Source of the DNA: DASSTJ01 sp035707965 | GTDB taxonomy: Bacteria > Actinomycetota > Actinomycetes > Actinomycetales > Angustibacteraceae | DNA: 23,619 nt | Direction of reading: 5' to 3' | Assembly (NCBI GenBank): GCA_035707965.1 | Contig: DASSTJ010000182.1 | Span: 1 to 23,619 of the forward strand | Shown: in pieces, positions 1 through 7,372 of the stretch | How the letters are laid out: each line of letters starts with the position of its first letter | How positions within the stretch are numbered: position 1 is the first letter of the stretch | Made by a program: the position numbers and the translations under genes | The notes under the pieces: model-generated | Seen by the model: the letters and a program-made list of their open reading frames with translations, nothing else | Told to the model about the DNA's origin: nothing | The model's database searches: none

Positions 1-1
1 A

Positions 2-931
2 CTGAACTGGCTGATGGACCGCACGCCCGGGCTGCGCAAGCTGGAGGCGGACCCGGCCGCGATCCAGAAGCGCTTCGGCATCTTCGGCGAGACGCTCTTC
101 CTGGGGCTCGTCATCGGCCTGCTCCTCGGCCTCGCCGGCTACGGGTTCGACGACCCGCGCGCCGACTCCATCAGCATCCTCACGCTGGGCATCAACGTCG
201 CCGCGATCATGGTGATCCTGCCGCGCATGGTGGCGATCCTCATGGAGGGTCTGATCCCGGTCTCGGAGGCCGCGCGCGACTTCGTCCAGCGCCGCTTCCC
301 GGGTCGCAAGTTCTACATCGGGCTGGACTCCGCCATCGCGATCGGCCAGCCAGCGGTCATCGCGACGTCGCTGATCCTCGTTCCGGTGACGCTGCTCGTC
401 GCCATCGCCCTCGCGCCGGCAGGCAACCGGGTGCTGCCACTGGTCGACCTCGCCACGATCCCGTTCATCGTGGCCCTGATGGTCGCGATCTTCCGCGGCA
501 ACATCGTGCGGTCGGTCATCGGGGGCGCGATCGTGATCGGCGGCGGCCTGTTCATCGCCACGGCGCTCGCTCCCACCTTCACGCAGGTGGCCACGGCGTC
601 CGGTTTCAAGAACACGAGCGGCTCCGCCGAGATCTCGTCGCTGGTCGACGGGGCGAACCCGCTCACCGGTCTGCTCGTCGGTGTCGGCAAGCTCGGTCCG
701 GCGGCACTGGTCGTCCTGGCGGTCCTTGCCCTGGCCTTCGCGTTCGTCGTCCGGCAGATGGTGCGACGCCGCGACGACCTCGAGGGACCACCGCCCTCGG
801 ACGGCGACGCCGCAGCACGCGAGGACGCCACGCTCGAGGGTGCGGCCCGCCTGCAGCAGCAGGCCGGCGACCGCGAGATCGGCGGCGGCGACGTCGCCGG
901 CGGGACGGCACCGTCACCGGCGGCCGGGTGA
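2..931 (+). CDS. gatC: PTS galactitol-type EIIC permease, 5'-truncated by window edge
   Basis: Membrane permease subunit of a galactitol-family PTS, which moves a polyol across the membrane while it is phosphorylated by its EIIB partner. The frame is open from base 2, so the ATG at 14 is internal and the N-terminal third or so lies outside the window. Alignment from memory with E. coli GatC is clear: an AIQKRFGIFGE-like segment near the start, GLDSAIAIGQPAV, and PAGNRVLPLVDLATIPF, separated by several hydrophobic helices. The last ~55 residues, after the final helix and an RRRDD anchor, form a Gly/Ala/Asp-rich hydrophilic tail that E. coli GatC lacks. The EIIA gene follows after 4 nt, so the two are cotranscribed. 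A gatB-type EIIB is not in the window and may lie upstream. The substrate could be galactitol or another alditol or pentitol. Confidence 0.9.
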   Translation: MNWLMDRTPGLRKLEADPAAIQKRFGIFGETLFLGLVIGLLLGLAGYGFDDPRADSISILTLGINVAAIMVILPRMVAILMEGLIPVSEAARDFVQRRFPGRKFYIGLDSAIAIGQPAVIATSLILVPVTLLVAIALAPAGNRVLPLVDLATIPFIVALMVAIFRGNIVRSVIGGAIVIGGGLFIATALAPTFTQVATASGFKNTSGSAEISSLVDGANPLTGLLVGVGKLGPAALVVLAVLALAFAFVVRQMVRRRDDLEGPPPSDGDAAAREDATLEGAARLQQQAGDREIGGGDVAGGTAPSPAAG

Positions 932-935
932 CGGC

Positions 936-1427
936 GTGACCGAGGCCGATGTGGGCGCACCGGACGACGAGCCGCAGGTCGTCGCGGCTCTGTCCCTGGT
1001 GCGCCCACCGGTCTCGACCGCGACCGACGTGCTCGAGGCCGTGGCGGCGCTCGCCCTCGAGCGAGGGTTCGTGCGGCCGAGCTTCACGCAGGCGCTGGTC
1101 GACCGCGAGCGGGAGCACCCCACGGGTCTGCCGACGCCGGTGCCCGTGGCGATCCCGCACGCCGACACCGAGCACGTGCTGCGTCCGGCCCTGGCTGCGG
1201 TGCTGCTGGACCCGCCGGTGCCGTTCGGCGAGATGGGTGGCGCCGGCGGCGACGTCGCCGTGCGCCTGGCGGTGGTGCTCATGGTGACCGACCCCGCGCG
1301 GCAGGTCGGTCTGCTGTCGCGGCTCATCACGGCGCTGCGCCGACCCGACCTCGGCGAGGTGCTCGCGGACGTCGAGGACCCCGACGGCCTGGCGCGCGCC
1401 GTGACCTCACTCCTGCCTCCGCCGTGA
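936..1427 (+). CDS. gatA: PTS EIIA, fructose/mannitol/galactitol type
   Basis: Cytoplasmic phosphocarrier of 163 aa that takes phosphate from HPr and passes it to an EIIB. The PTS_EIIA_2 active-site motif is visible as PVAIPHAD, which makes His75 the expected phosphorylation site; the preceding GFVRPSFTQALVDRE stretch is also typical of the family. I chose GTG at 936, four bases after the EIIC stop, because the open frame upstream lies entirely inside the EIIC gene. The gene is translationally coupled to gatC and is very likely its partner. No EIIB domain is fused to it. The family is certain; the galactitol assignment rests on the neighbouring EIIC. Confidence 0.88.
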   Translation: MTEADVGAPDDEPQVVAALSLVRPPVSTATDVLEAVAALALERGFVRPSFTQALVDREREHPTGLPTPVPVAIPHADTEHVLRPALAAVLLDPPVPFGEMGGAGGDVAVRLAVVLMVTDPARQVGLLSRLITALRRPDLGEVLADVEDPDGLARAVTSLLPPP

Positions 1428-1470
1428 GCAGGGAGAGAGCAACCAGGGCGAAAAATTGCCGCGCAGACCC

Positions 1471-1499
1471 TTGTCTGTGACCTCGATCTCACCTACGGT
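1471..1499 (+). promoter_or_regulatory. Candidate sigma70-type promoter for the sorC-gutM-srl unit
   Basis: A TTGTCT -35 (1471-1476) and a TACGGT -10 (1494-1499) are separated by exactly 17 nt, in a locally AT-richer stretch (an AAAAATT run lies just upstream). The spacer holds an imperfect dyad, GTGA (1477-1480) and TCAC (1489-1492) around a central TCGA, which could be an operator for the adjacent SorC-type regulator. The promoter reading is direct; the operator is inference. Confidence 0.5.
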
Positions 1500-1530
1500 C
1501 GGGACGAACGTGCACACCTCGTGAACGGAT

Positions 1531-2511
1531 GTGACGATGCCAGCGCCGCGCGACCCGGAGCTCCTGCTCGGTGTCGCGCGCCTGTACTACCTCGAGAACC
1601 AGTCGCAGCAGGAGATCGCGAGCACGCTCGGCATCAGCCGGTCCAACGTCAGCCGCATGCTGACCGCCGCGACCGACGCGGGCATCGTCGAGATCCGCAT
1701 CCACGACCCGGCAGGCCGCGACCAGGCGCTCGAGGACCGGATGAAGAACACCTTCGGACTGCGCGAGGTGCGCGTGGCGGCCCACCGGCGCGCCGGCGGC
1801 CACACCGACCCCCTCGCCGCGGTGGGCACCCAGGCCGCCCAGGTGCTCCTGGAGAACATCGACGACCACATGACCGTCGCCCTCTCGTGGGGACGCACCC
1901 TGCAGTCCATGGTGTGGAGCACCCGCAGCGAGCGCGAGTACGCGATCGAGCTGGTGCAGCTCGTCGGCGGCCTGTCGTCGATCTCCAACGAGATCAGCGG
2001 CCAGGAGCTGGTGCGTGAGCTGGCCGCCCGCCTCGGCTCGCCCGGCTACCGCTACCTCCACGCCCCCGCCGCGCTGGGCAGCCGCGCCGCGCGGGACGCG
2101 CTCCTCGGCGAGGTGTCGATCGCGTCCACCCTCGACCTGGCCCGGGGGGCCGACCTCGCCTTCGTCGGCATCGGCACCCCGAGCCACGGGTCGTCGGCCG
2201 CCATCCTGCAGTCGCTCGACCTCAGCGCGCGAGAGCTCGCCCGGTTCTGGGACCAGAAGCCGGCCGGCGACGTCGCCGCCCGCTACTTCGACGCGCAGGG
2301 CCGACCCGTCACCGGCGCGGTCGAGGGCCGGGTGCTGGCCGTGAGCGTCGAGGATCTCGTGCGCATCCCGACGGTCGTCGGGGTCGCCGCCGGCAGGGCC
2401 AAGGCCGAAGGCGTCCTCGGGGCCTTGCGGGGCCACCTGCTCGACATGCTCGTCTGCGACGACAGCCTCGCCCGCGCCGTGCTCGCGGGCAACCAGAAGG
2501 AGCTCTCATGA
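1531..2511 (+). CDS. SorC-family sugar-binding transcriptional regulator
   Basis: Predicted DNA-binding regulator of 326 aa, the usual SorC/DeoR-type length. An N-terminal helix-turn-helix (about residues 26-47, QQEIASTLGISRSNVSRML) is followed by a sugar-phosphate-binding domain related to SorC/CggR, with the typical MTVALSWGRTLQ and FVGIGTP segments. Members of this family usually respond to the phosphorylated PTS sugar. It sits between two PTS gene sets and overlaps gutM by ATGA, so it probably controls the downstream glucitol-type operon and possibly itself. The start could be GTG 1531 or ATG 1537; neither has a strong Shine-Dalgarno sequence. Effector and operator are unknown. Confidence 0.88.
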   Translation: MTMPAPRDPELLLGVARLYYLENQSQQEIASTLGISRSNVSRMLTAATDAGIVEIRIHDPAGRDQALEDRMKNTFGLREVRVAAHRRAGGHTDPLAAVGTQAAQVLLENIDDHMTVALSWGRTLQSMVWSTRSEREYAIELVQLVGGLSSISNEISGQELVRELAARLGSPGYRYLHAPAALGSRAARDALLGEVSIASTLDLARGADLAFVGIGTPSHGSSAAILQSLDLSARELARFWDQKPAGDVAARYFDAQGRPVTGAVEGRVLAVSVEDLVRIPTVVGVAAGRAKAEGVLGALRGHLLDMLVCDDSLARAVLAGNQKELS

Positions 2512-2984
2512 ACCCCGCCTACCTCCTCGTGGCCGTCGTTGCCGGCTGGATGGTGCAGGCCTTCTTCACCTACCGGCAGAGCCAGGCGTTCCGCCGGGCC
2601 GCCTACAGCCTCCGGGACGTCGGCACCGTGAGCGTGGGCGTCGGAGGACGTCGGTACCGCGGCGGACGCGCGTTCGTGGCGGTCGCGTTCGACGACACCG
2701 GCCGCGCGCGGGGTGCCCTCGTGCTGCGCGGCTTCACGACCTTCGCCCGGCCCGTCCCCCTGACGACCGTCCAGGGGATGCGCGCGGGGCGGCTGGCCGG
2801 CGACGACGACGTCGACGGCCTGCGGGCCAACGAGCGCGACGCGTGCCGCCAGGCGGCGCAGCTCTGGCGGCAGAGCCGCAAGCGCTCGACCTCGACCACG
2901 GCGGCCACCCCGCGGGGGCGCGAGCTCACGCGCCGGTCGCCGGCGGGCTCCCCGTCGTCCGCACCCTCAGGAGGCAGCGTCTGA
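2508..2984 (+). CDS. gutM: GutM-family glucitol operon activator homologue
   Basis: A 158-aa protein with one N-terminal membrane segment (about residues 4-22) followed by a soluble domain. The ALVLRGFTTFARPVPL and GMRAG segments match E. coli GutM (FMKGLTVFARP, GMHAG in memory). E. coli GutM is an activator of the srl operon, although its membrane segment leaves the mechanism unclear. This protein is about 40 residues longer than the E. coli one because of a basic, Ser/Thr-rich low-complexity tail after about residue 115. It overlaps the SorC gene by ATGA and precedes srlA, the standard context for gutM. Confidence 0.85.
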   Translation: MNPAYLLVAVVAGWMVQAFFTYRQSQAFRRAAYSLRDVGTVSVGVGGRRYRGGRAFVAVAFDDTGRARGALVLRGFTTFARPVPLTTVQGMRAGRLAGDDDVDGLRANERDACRQAAQLWRQSRKRSTSTTAATPRGRELTRRSPAGSPSSAPSGGSV

Positions 2985-2992
2985 GCGCAGGG

Positions 2993-3024
2993 CGCTGACG
3001 GCGGGTAGCCGCCCGCCGTCAGTG
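2993..3024 (+). terminator. Strong intercistronic hairpin between gutM and srlA
   Basis: Arms 2995-3005 (ctgacggcggg) and 3012-3022 are perfectly complementary over 11 bp around a 6-nt loop, and the stem can be extended outward through a G-T wobble and a C-G pair. It begins about 10 nt after the gutM stop and has no U-tract. It could be an attenuator, a partial terminator or an mRNA stabiliser that separates regulator from transporter expression. The structure is seen; the role is inferred. Confidence 0.55.
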
Positions 3025-3122
3025 CCGGTGAATCGAGAACGAGCCGGGACGTGGCACGTGGGGTGCCCGTTCCTCGGAGGCTCACAGAGCACGCATCCAC
3101 CCGTCACTCGATGGAGGCAATC

Positions 3123-3755
3123 ATGCCATTCGTCACCGCTGTGCACGTCCTGGGGTCAGTGGCGACCCCGGACGTCCAGCCGCCTACCGGCGTCATGGGC
3201 GCCCTCGCGAAGGCGGCGCAGGCGTTCATCTCCACGTTCCAGGAGGGCGCCACCTTCTTCACCGGTCTGCTCGTCGGCATCGTCCCCTTGCTGATCGTCC
3301 TGCTCACCGCCGTCAACGCCCTCGTGCGGCTCATCGGCCAGGAGCGCGTCGAGAAGCTCGGGATCGCGGCCAGCCGGCCCGGGATCATCTGGTACCCGGT
3401 GCGGTACCTGGTGCTGCCGTTCGTCGCCGTGTTCCTGTTCACCAACCCGATGGCCTACACCGTCGGCATGTTCCTGCCGGAGCGCTTCAAGCCGGCCTTC
3501 TACGACTCGGCCGTCAGCTTCGTGCACCCGATCACCGGCCTGTTCCCCCACGCCAACTCCGGCGAGCTCTTCGTCTACCTCGGTGTCGCCGCCGGCATCA
3601 GCAAGCTCGGGCTCCCGCTCGGCGACCTGGCCGTCCGTTACCTGCTGGTCGGCCTGGTCGTCATCCTCATCCGCGGCATCGTCACGGAGTTCATCACCAA
3701 GGCCCTGATGGCCCGGCGAACCCGTAGCGACGAGGCAGAGGCGGTGGCGGCATGA
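3123..3755 (+). CDS. srlA: PTS glucitol/sorbitol-type EIIC2 subunit
   Basis: Integral membrane subunit of 210 aa of a glucitol-type PTS. Segments NALVRLIGQERVEK, FTNPMAYTVGMFLPERFKP, GLFPHANSGELFVYLG and LPLGDLAVRYLLVGL are close counterparts of E. coli SrlA. I chose ATG 3123 because GGAGG lies at 3113-3117, five bases upstream; starts further upstream would run into a non-conserved region. The N-terminus is about 25 residues longer than E. coli SrlA. It overlaps the next gene by ATGA. Together with the following genes it forms a complete glucitol-type permease. The actual alditol transported cannot be read from sequence. Confidence 0.93.
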   Translation: MPFVTAVHVLGSVATPDVQPPTGVMGALAKAAQAFISTFQEGATFFTGLLVGIVPLLIVLLTAVNALVRLIGQERVEKLGIAASRPGIIWYPVRYLVLPFVAVFLFTNPMAYTVGMFLPERFKPAFYDSAVSFVHPITGLFPHANSGELFVYLGVAAGISKLGLPLGDLAVRYLLVGLVVILIRGIVTEFITKALMARRTRSDEAEAVAA

Positions 3756-4366
3756 GCGCCGAGTTCACCGCGAGCCCCGAGAGCCCGGCCACGGCACCCC
3801 AGGAGGAGAAGCGCGGAGCGTTCGACAGCTTCAACGACATGCTCGTCCGGATCGGGCGCGCAGTCGGCGGGGTCGTCGGCATCCTCTACCAGGCCGGCCG
3901 CGACTCCATCGAGACGATCATCCGCAACATCCTGCCGTTCATGGCCTTCATCTCGGTCATCGTCGGCATCATCAACAAGACCGGGGCCGGTGACGCGCTC
4001 GCGCACGTCATCACGCCGCTGGCGTCCAGCCTTCCCGGCCTGCTCGGCATCTCGATCTTCTGCGCCATCCCGGTGCTGTCGCCGATCCTCGGCCCCGGCG
4101 CCGTGATCGCCCAGATCATCGGCGTGCTCCTGGGCACCCGGATCGCCGCCGGCGACATCCACCCCCAGTACGCGCTGCCGGCACTGTTCGCGATCGACCC
4201 CCAGGTCGGCTGCGACTTCATCCCCGTCGGCCTCGCCCTCGGAGAGGCCGAGCCGGAGACCGTCGAGATCGGCGTCCCCGCCGTGCTGTTCTCCCGGCTC
4301 CTCACGGGACCGCTGTCCGTGGTGCTCGCCTGGCTCGCCAGCTTCGGCCTCTACCAGTCGAGCTGA
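3752..4366 (+). CDS. srlE: PTS glucitol/sorbitol EIIC1 domain (C-terminal half of SrlE) as a separate protein
   Basis: A 204-aa membrane protein that corresponds only to the C-terminal EIIC domain of E. coli SrlE (about 319 aa, EIIB-EIIC fused). The family stretch LGPGAVIAQIIGVLLG and the block ALFAIDPQVGCDFIPVGLAL-GEAEPETVEIGVPAVLF-SRLLTGPLSVV are nearly identical to the enterobacterial protein. A hydrophilic N-terminal tail of about 40 residues replaces the EIIB domain, which is encoded by the next gene. It starts within the end of srlA (ATGA). The protein works with SrlA in the translocation pore. Confidence 0.92.
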   Translation: MSAEFTASPESPATAPQEEKRGAFDSFNDMLVRIGRAVGGVVGILYQAGRDSIETIIRNILPFMAFISVIVGIINKTGAGDALAHVITPLASSLPGLLGISIFCAIPVLSPILGPGAVIAQIIGVLLGTRIAAGDIHPQYALPALFAIDPQVGCDFIPVGLALGEAEPETVEIGVPAVLFSRLLTGPLSVVLAWLASFGLYQSS

Positions 4367-4406
4367 TCCACCCGTCCACCGCACGAACACGACGAAGGGA
4401 CATGAC

Positions 4407-4778
4407 GTGAGCGACTACCGGTCCGTCACCGTGACGAAGGGCAAGGGGGGATGGGGAGGTCCTCTCACCATCACCCCCACCGCAGAGCGACCGCTCATCT
4501 ACTCGGTGACGGGAGGCGGCATCCACCCCGTCGCCGCGAGGATCGCCGAGCTCACGGGAGGTGAGCCGTTCGACGGGTTCAAGAGCTCGGCGCCGTTCGA
4601 CAAGATCGCCGTCGCCGTCATCGACTGCGGCGGCACGGCCCGCATCGGCGTGTACCCGATGAAGAAGGTCCTCACCATCGACGTGCACGCCACGAGCCCC
4701 GCCGGACCGCTGGCCGGCTTCATCACCGACAAGCTGTTCGTGTCGGGGGTCAAGCCGGAGGACGTGACCGAGGCATGA
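4407..4778 (+). CDS. PTS glucitol/sorbitol EIIB domain (N-terminal half of SrlE) as a separate protein
   Basis: A soluble 123-aa EIIB phosphocarrier. KGKGGWGGPL near the N-terminus and AVAVIDCGGTARIGVYP match the N-terminal domain of E. coli SrlE; Cys74 is the expected phosphorylated cysteine. The GTG start at 4407 follows a GAAGGGA ribosome site at 4394-4400; the earlier ATG at 4402 is followed at once by a stop in its own frame. The gene overlaps srlB by ATGA. In E. coli this domain precedes EIIC in one polypeptide; here it is a separate gene placed after it. Confidence 0.92.
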   Translation: MSDYRSVTVTKGKGGWGGPLTITPTAERPLIYSVTGGGIHPVAARIAELTGGEPFDGFKSSAPFDKIAVAVIDCGGTARIGVYPMKKVLTIDVHATSPAGPLAGFITDKLFVSGVKPEDVTEA

Positions 4779-5230
4779 CGTCGTCACGCTCGGCCGCCTC
4801 GCTGCCCTCGGGCAGCGGGGCGGCCGGCGACCAGCTGCGGTACGCCACCGAGGTGGTGGCCGTCGGCGACCTGGTCCCCCAGTTCCTCGAGCAGGGAGTG
4901 CTCGTGCTGTTCGGCGAGCAGGCACCCGAGGAGCTGCACGAGTTCTCGGTGCTCCACCGCCCCGGCTCCGCCCTGAGCGGCCCCGAGCCGGGCGACGTCC
5001 TCGTCATCGGCACGACCGAGCTGCCCGTGCTCGCCGTGGGTGACGTCGTCGCCGAGAACCTGCTGCAGCTGGGGCACCTGGACATCAAGGCGGACGGCCG
5101 CGACGAGGCGGCCATGCCGGGGGACCTGTGCGTCCCTCAGGTGGCCCTCCCCCGGGTCGCACCCGGAGACCAGATCCGCATCCTGCGAGGACGAGCGGCG
5201 AGAGCCGCTCGTGAAGGAGATCGAGCATGA
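4775..5230 (+). CDS. srlB: PTS glucitol/sorbitol EIIA
   Basis: A cytoplasmic EIIA of 151 aa that receives phosphate from HPr and donates it to the EIIB encoded just upstream. Alignment with E. coli SrlB (123 aa) covers EFSVLH (E. coli EYCFIH, phosphorylated His43), LAVGDVVAENLLQLGHLDIKADG and the VAPGDQIRI tail. His61 is the expected active site. The N-terminus carries about 20 extra Ser/Gly/Ala residues. It is coupled to its neighbours on both sides by ATGA overlaps, so EIIB, EIIA and the following oxidoreductase are made together. Confidence 0.9.
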   Translation: MTSSRSAASLPSGSGAAGDQLRYATEVVAVGDLVPQFLEQGVLVLFGEQAPEELHEFSVLHRPGSALSGPEPGDVLVIGTTELPVLAVGDVVAENLLQLGHLDIKADGRDEAAMPGDLCVPQVALPRVAPGDQIRILRGRAARAAREGDRA

Positions 5231-6552
5231 GCTACGTGGACAGGCTGAGGGATCGGGAGCGGACGGTCGGACGACCGGTGCGTGTCGGCCTCGTGGGCGC
5301 CGGCCAGATGGGTCGCGGCTTCGCCGCCCAGCTCGGGCGGACGCCTGGCGTGACGGTGTCGGCCGTGGCCGACGTCCAGCTGGACCGCGCCCGGGAGGCG
5401 CTGGAGGGCATCGGGTTCAAAGCCGTGGACGCCGGTTCGCCCGACGAGCGGACACGGGCCGTCGACGACGGCCGGTCGGTGGCGGTCGACGACGCGGCCG
5501 AGCTGCTCGAGCTGCCGCTCGACGTCGTCGTGGAGGCGACCGGGGTGCCCGACATCGGCGCCCGCATCATGGTCTCGGCCCTGCTCGCCGGCAAGGACGT
5601 GGCCACGCTCAACGTCGAGTGCGACGTCACGGTCGGCACGCTCCTGCACCGGCTGTCGGCCAGCACCGGCAACGTGTACTCGGTGTGCCGCGGCGACGAG
5701 CCCGTCGAGGCCAAGATCCTCGTCGACTTCGCGCGCGACCTCGGGTTCGAGGTCGTCGCCGCCGGCAAGGGCAAGAACAACCCGCTCGACCCCCAGGCCA
5801 CGCCGTCCGGCCTCGCCGCCGAGGCGGAGCGCCGCCAGATGAACCCGAAGATGCTGTGCAGCTTCGTCGACGGCTCCAAGGCGATGATCGAGATGGCGGC
5901 GCTCGCCAACACCACCGGGCTGTCGGTGAGCAAGCGCGGTATGCACGGCCCCGCCAGCACCGTGCCCACGCTGCACCAGACCTTCGCGCTGCGCGAGGAC
6001 GGCGGCGTGCTGGACCGACCGGGGGTCGTGGACTACTGCACCGGGCCGGTCGCGCCCGGCGTGTTCGTCGTCGTCCGCACGGACGACCCGTACGTCAACC
6101 ACGAGCTGACCTACCTGAAGCTGGGCGACGGTCCGTACTTCTCGCTCTACCGGCCGTACCACCTGGCGAGCATCGAGGCGCCGCTGACCGTGTTCCAGAT
6201 GGTGCTCGACCGCACCCCCAGCATGGTCGCGGAGACCTGGCACGCCGAGGTCGCGGCCTGGAGCAAGCGGGACCTCAAGGCCGGAGAGGTCGTCGAGGGC
6301 ATCGGCGGCTCCATGGTGGCCGGCGTCATCGACGACAGCAGCACCTTCGCGTCCGACAACCTCGTGCCGCTCGGTGTCGTCGCCGGCGCCCGGCTGACCA
6401 AGGACGTCCCGGCGGGCAGCCTGCTCACCTACGACGACGTCGAGCTGGACGAGACGTCGACGATCGTCTCGCTGCGCCGGCTGCAGGACACGCTCCTGAC
6501 CGGCACCGCGCCGTCCGCGGCGGCCGTCGCCAGGCTCCTCGGGCGGTCGTGA
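5227..6552 (+). CDS. Homoserine-dehydrogenase-like NAD(P)-dependent oxidoreductase with SAF domain (DRL-like family)
   Basis: A 441-aa oxidoreductase. An N-terminal Rossmann fold begins with RVGLVGAGQMGRG (about residues 18-30), a catalytic domain resembling homoserine dehydrogenase follows (GKGKNNPLDP near residue 180), and a C-terminal SAF domain ends with AGARLTKDVPAGSLLTYDDV. This architecture is COG4091. The family includes, from published work recalled here, Brucella abortus DRL, which converts 1-deoxyxylulose 5-phosphate to methylerythritol 4-phosphate in place of DXR; other members have unknown substrates. Real homoserine dehydrogenase is unlikely, given the PTS operon and the ATGA coupling to srlB. 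The expected substrate is the sugar or polyol phosphate delivered by the PTS, or DXP/MEP given the IspD-family gene downstream. The fold is certain; the reaction is unproven. Confidence 0.82.
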   Translation: MSYVDRLRDRERTVGRPVRVGLVGAGQMGRGFAAQLGRTPGVTVSAVADVQLDRAREALEGIGFKAVDAGSPDERTRAVDDGRSVAVDDAAELLELPLDVVVEATGVPDIGARIMVSALLAGKDVATLNVECDVTVGTLLHRLSASTGNVYSVCRGDEPVEAKILVDFARDLGFEVVAAGKGKNNPLDPQATPSGLAAEAERRQMNPKMLCSFVDGSKAMIEMAALANTTGLSVSKRGMHGPASTVPTLHQTFALREDGGVLDRPGVVDYCTGPVAPGVFVVVRTDDPYVNHELTYLKLGDGPYFSLYRPYHLASIEAPLTVFQMVLDRTPSMVAETWHAEVAAWSKRDLKAGEVVEGIGGSMVAGVIDDSSTFASDNLVPLGVVAGARLTKDVPAGSLLTYDDVELDETSTIVSLRRLQDTLLTGTAPSAAAVARLLGRS

Positions 6553-6610
6553 CCTGTTCGACCACCTGTCGGCTCACCGCCCCTGCGCAGCGTCGGGACG
6601 TCACGGAGGT

Positions 6611-6616
6611 TAGTGT
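6611..6616 (+). promoter_or_regulatory. Candidate leaderless -10 box for the ispD-family gene
   Basis: TAGTGT is followed by 6 nt and then the GTG start at 6623, so transcription would begin at or next to the start codon. No -35 hexamer is recognisable. The only GGAGG (6605-6609) is 13 nt from the start, too far for a good Shine-Dalgarno sequence, which supports a leaderless reading. The same geometry recurs at 11204, 13964 (-) and 19258 (-). Confidence 0.5.
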
Positions 6617-6622
6617 CCCGTC

Positions 6623-7372
6623 GTGGAACCAGCGCAGGGGCGTGCCCATCCCGCGGGGAGCCGGCGGTCGGCGCCCGGTGTGGCGCTGGTGCTGCTCGCG
6701 GCCGGCAACGGCTCCCGCGTCGGTCGCGAGATCAACAAGGTCTTCCTGCCGCTGGCCGGACGCCGGGTGCTCACCTGGTCGCTCGACTCCACCCGGCGGC
6801 TGGCGGGCCTCGTCACGACCGTCGTGGTGCTCCAGGACCACGACCGCGGGCACGCGCACGAGGTCCTCCGTCGAGAGTCGGACGACCAGCGACCGGTCGA
6901 GCTCGTCCAGGGCGGCAGCACCCGGCACGAGTCGGAGCTCCACGGCCTGCGTGCCCTCGCCCCGCGCATCGAGCAGGGCGAGATCGACGTCGTCGTCATC
7001 CACGACGCCGCCCGACCCCTGGCTGCGCCGTCACTGTTCACCGAGGTGGTCGACTTCGCCGCCCGGCTGGGCGGCGCGCTGCCGGTGCTGGCCAAGCAGG
7101 GTCTCGTGTTCTCCGACGGCACCCCCGTGGACGGGAGGCTGATGACCGTGCAGACGCCGCAGGCGTTCGTCGCCCTGCCGCTGCTACGCGCGTACGAGGC
7201 CGCGGCCCGCGAGGGGTTCGTCGGCAGCGACACCGCCTCCTGCGTCGAGCGGTTCAGCGAGCTCGAGATCCACGGCGTCCCCGGCGACGCCGGCAACATC
7301 AAGATCACGTTTCCGGAGGACCTGTTCCTCGCGGAGCGGCTCCTCGAGCGGTCCGGTTGGAGGCTGAGGTGA
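6623..7372 (+). CDS. IspD/TarI-family cytidylyltransferase with intact nucleotide loop
   Basis: A 249-aa enzyme of the family that transfers CMP from CTP to an alditol phosphate (MEP for IspD, ribitol 5-phosphate for TarI). The nucleotide loop LLAAGNGSRVG followed by NKVFLPLAG keeps the expected Arg32 and Lys39. GGSTRHES, VVIHDAARPL (Asp128), TVQTPQAF, GSDTAS and NIKITFPEDL (Lys227) are all present. The segment before VQTPQ differs from classical IspD: there is no DTxK motif, and the arm arginine is shifted (VDGRL rather than VDRNGL). The substrate may therefore not be MEP. It follows the oxidoreductase by 70 nt with a likely promoter of its own, and overlaps the zinc-ribbon gene by GTGA. It could serve isoprenoid synthesis or make a CDP-polyol for the envelope. 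Confidence 0.82.
   Translation: MEPAQGRAHPAGSRRSAPGVALVLLAAGNGSRVGREINKVFLPLAGRRVLTWSLDSTRRLAGLVTTVVVLQDHDRGHAHEVLRRESDDQRPVELVQGGSTRHESELHGLRALAPRIEQGEIDVVVIHDAARPLAAPSLFTEVVDFAARLGGALPVLAKQGLVFSDGTPVDGRLMTVQTPQAFVALPLLRAYEAAAREGFVGSDTASCVERFSELEIHGVPGDAGNIKITFPEDLFLAERLLERSGWRLR

Noticed and set aside
1477..1492. CRP/GlxR site
   Set aside because: The half-sites GTGA and TCAC are separated by 8 nt rather than the 6 nt of the CRP/GlxR consensus.
5227..6552. Annotation as true homoserine dehydrogenase for threonine/methionine synthesis
   Set aside because: The SAF-domain architecture and PTS operon context point to the COG4091 family; no threonine genes are nearby.
5040..7142. A 700-codon open frame on the + strand
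   Set aside because: It lies across srlB, the oxidoreductase and the cytidylyltransferase in another frame, is Arg-rich and has no recognisable domain. It is a high-GC shadow frame.
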